Positions 31,021 to 31,048 of a DNA stretch of 31,048 nt are shown here, piece by piece. Under the pieces are notes generated by a model. The model was given only the letters and a program-made list of their open reading frames with translations, did not search any database and was not told the origin of the DNA. The stretch comes from Ferroplasma sp037442045. Lineage in GTDB: Archaea > Thermoplasmatota > Thermoplasmata > Thermoplasmatales > Thermoplasmataceae. A program made the translations under genes and the position numbers. The DNA lies in NCBI RefSeq assembly GCF_037442045.1, contig NZ_JBBIRC010000012.1:1-31048 (forward strand). The letters run 5' to 3'. Each line of letters begins with the position of its first letter. The stretch's first letter is position 1.

Positions 31021-31048
31021 TTTTACTTATTTACTATTTTTTAAAAAA

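Overview
The window looks like a chromosomal segment of an acidophilic euryarchaeon of the order Thermoplasmatales, most like Ferroplasma or a close relative. The evidence is the D-family DNA polymerase small subunit, archaeal release factor aRF1, a 744-residue VAT/Cdc48 AAA ATPase, archaeal UMP kinase, an Ogg2-type 8-oxoguanine glycosylase, low G+C, and TATA boxes about 25 bases before start codons, giving mostly leaderless genes. Shine-Dalgarno-like sequences appear mainly inside operons. The genus is an inference.

From 1 to 13 kb there is the 3' part of the PolD exonuclease subunit, a small helical protein, a two-TM surface protein and two MFS carriers. Aconitase-family large and small subunits (3217-4963) and a short homocitrate/isopropylmalate synthase (8595-9713) probably act in one lysine or leucine route. 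A metallophosphoesterase is divergent from an arsRB arsenite-efflux operon. A BadF-type sugar kinase and a PadR-DrrA-DrrB-like ABC efflux operon follow. Perfect or near-perfect inverted repeats mark candidate operators before leuC, arsR and padR.

From 13 to 18.3 kb are housekeeping genes: pyrH, prf1, an RCK-type K+ channel and vat.

From 18.4 to 21 kb is an AT-rich accessory island on the minus strand. It holds a Gly/Ala-rich hydrophobic peptide gene, a small two-TM protein and a membrane protein that looks like an RDD domain joined to a SpoIIM/DUF95 domain. The C-terminal stub of a second, tandem peptide gene is cut by the decayed end of an IS200/IS605-type tnpB element. DUF95 proteins are maturation factors of circular bacteriocins, so this may be an archaeal bacteriocin-like locus.

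From 21 to 27.8 kb are thrB coupled to a Cys/Met-metabolism PLP enzyme, a 2-phosphoglycerate-kinase-like protein, a 750-base gene-free stretch with strong palindromes and a possible pseudoknotted RNA, a sod-ogg oxidative-stress pair, a ThiI with a rhodanese tail, and an FMN reductase.

From 28 to 31 kb is a second accessory region: a duplicated cassette of a protein with a glycine-rich hydrophobic C-terminus plus a tiny two-TM partner (possible toxin and immunity), then an AbiE-like toxin-antitoxin pair in unusual gene order.
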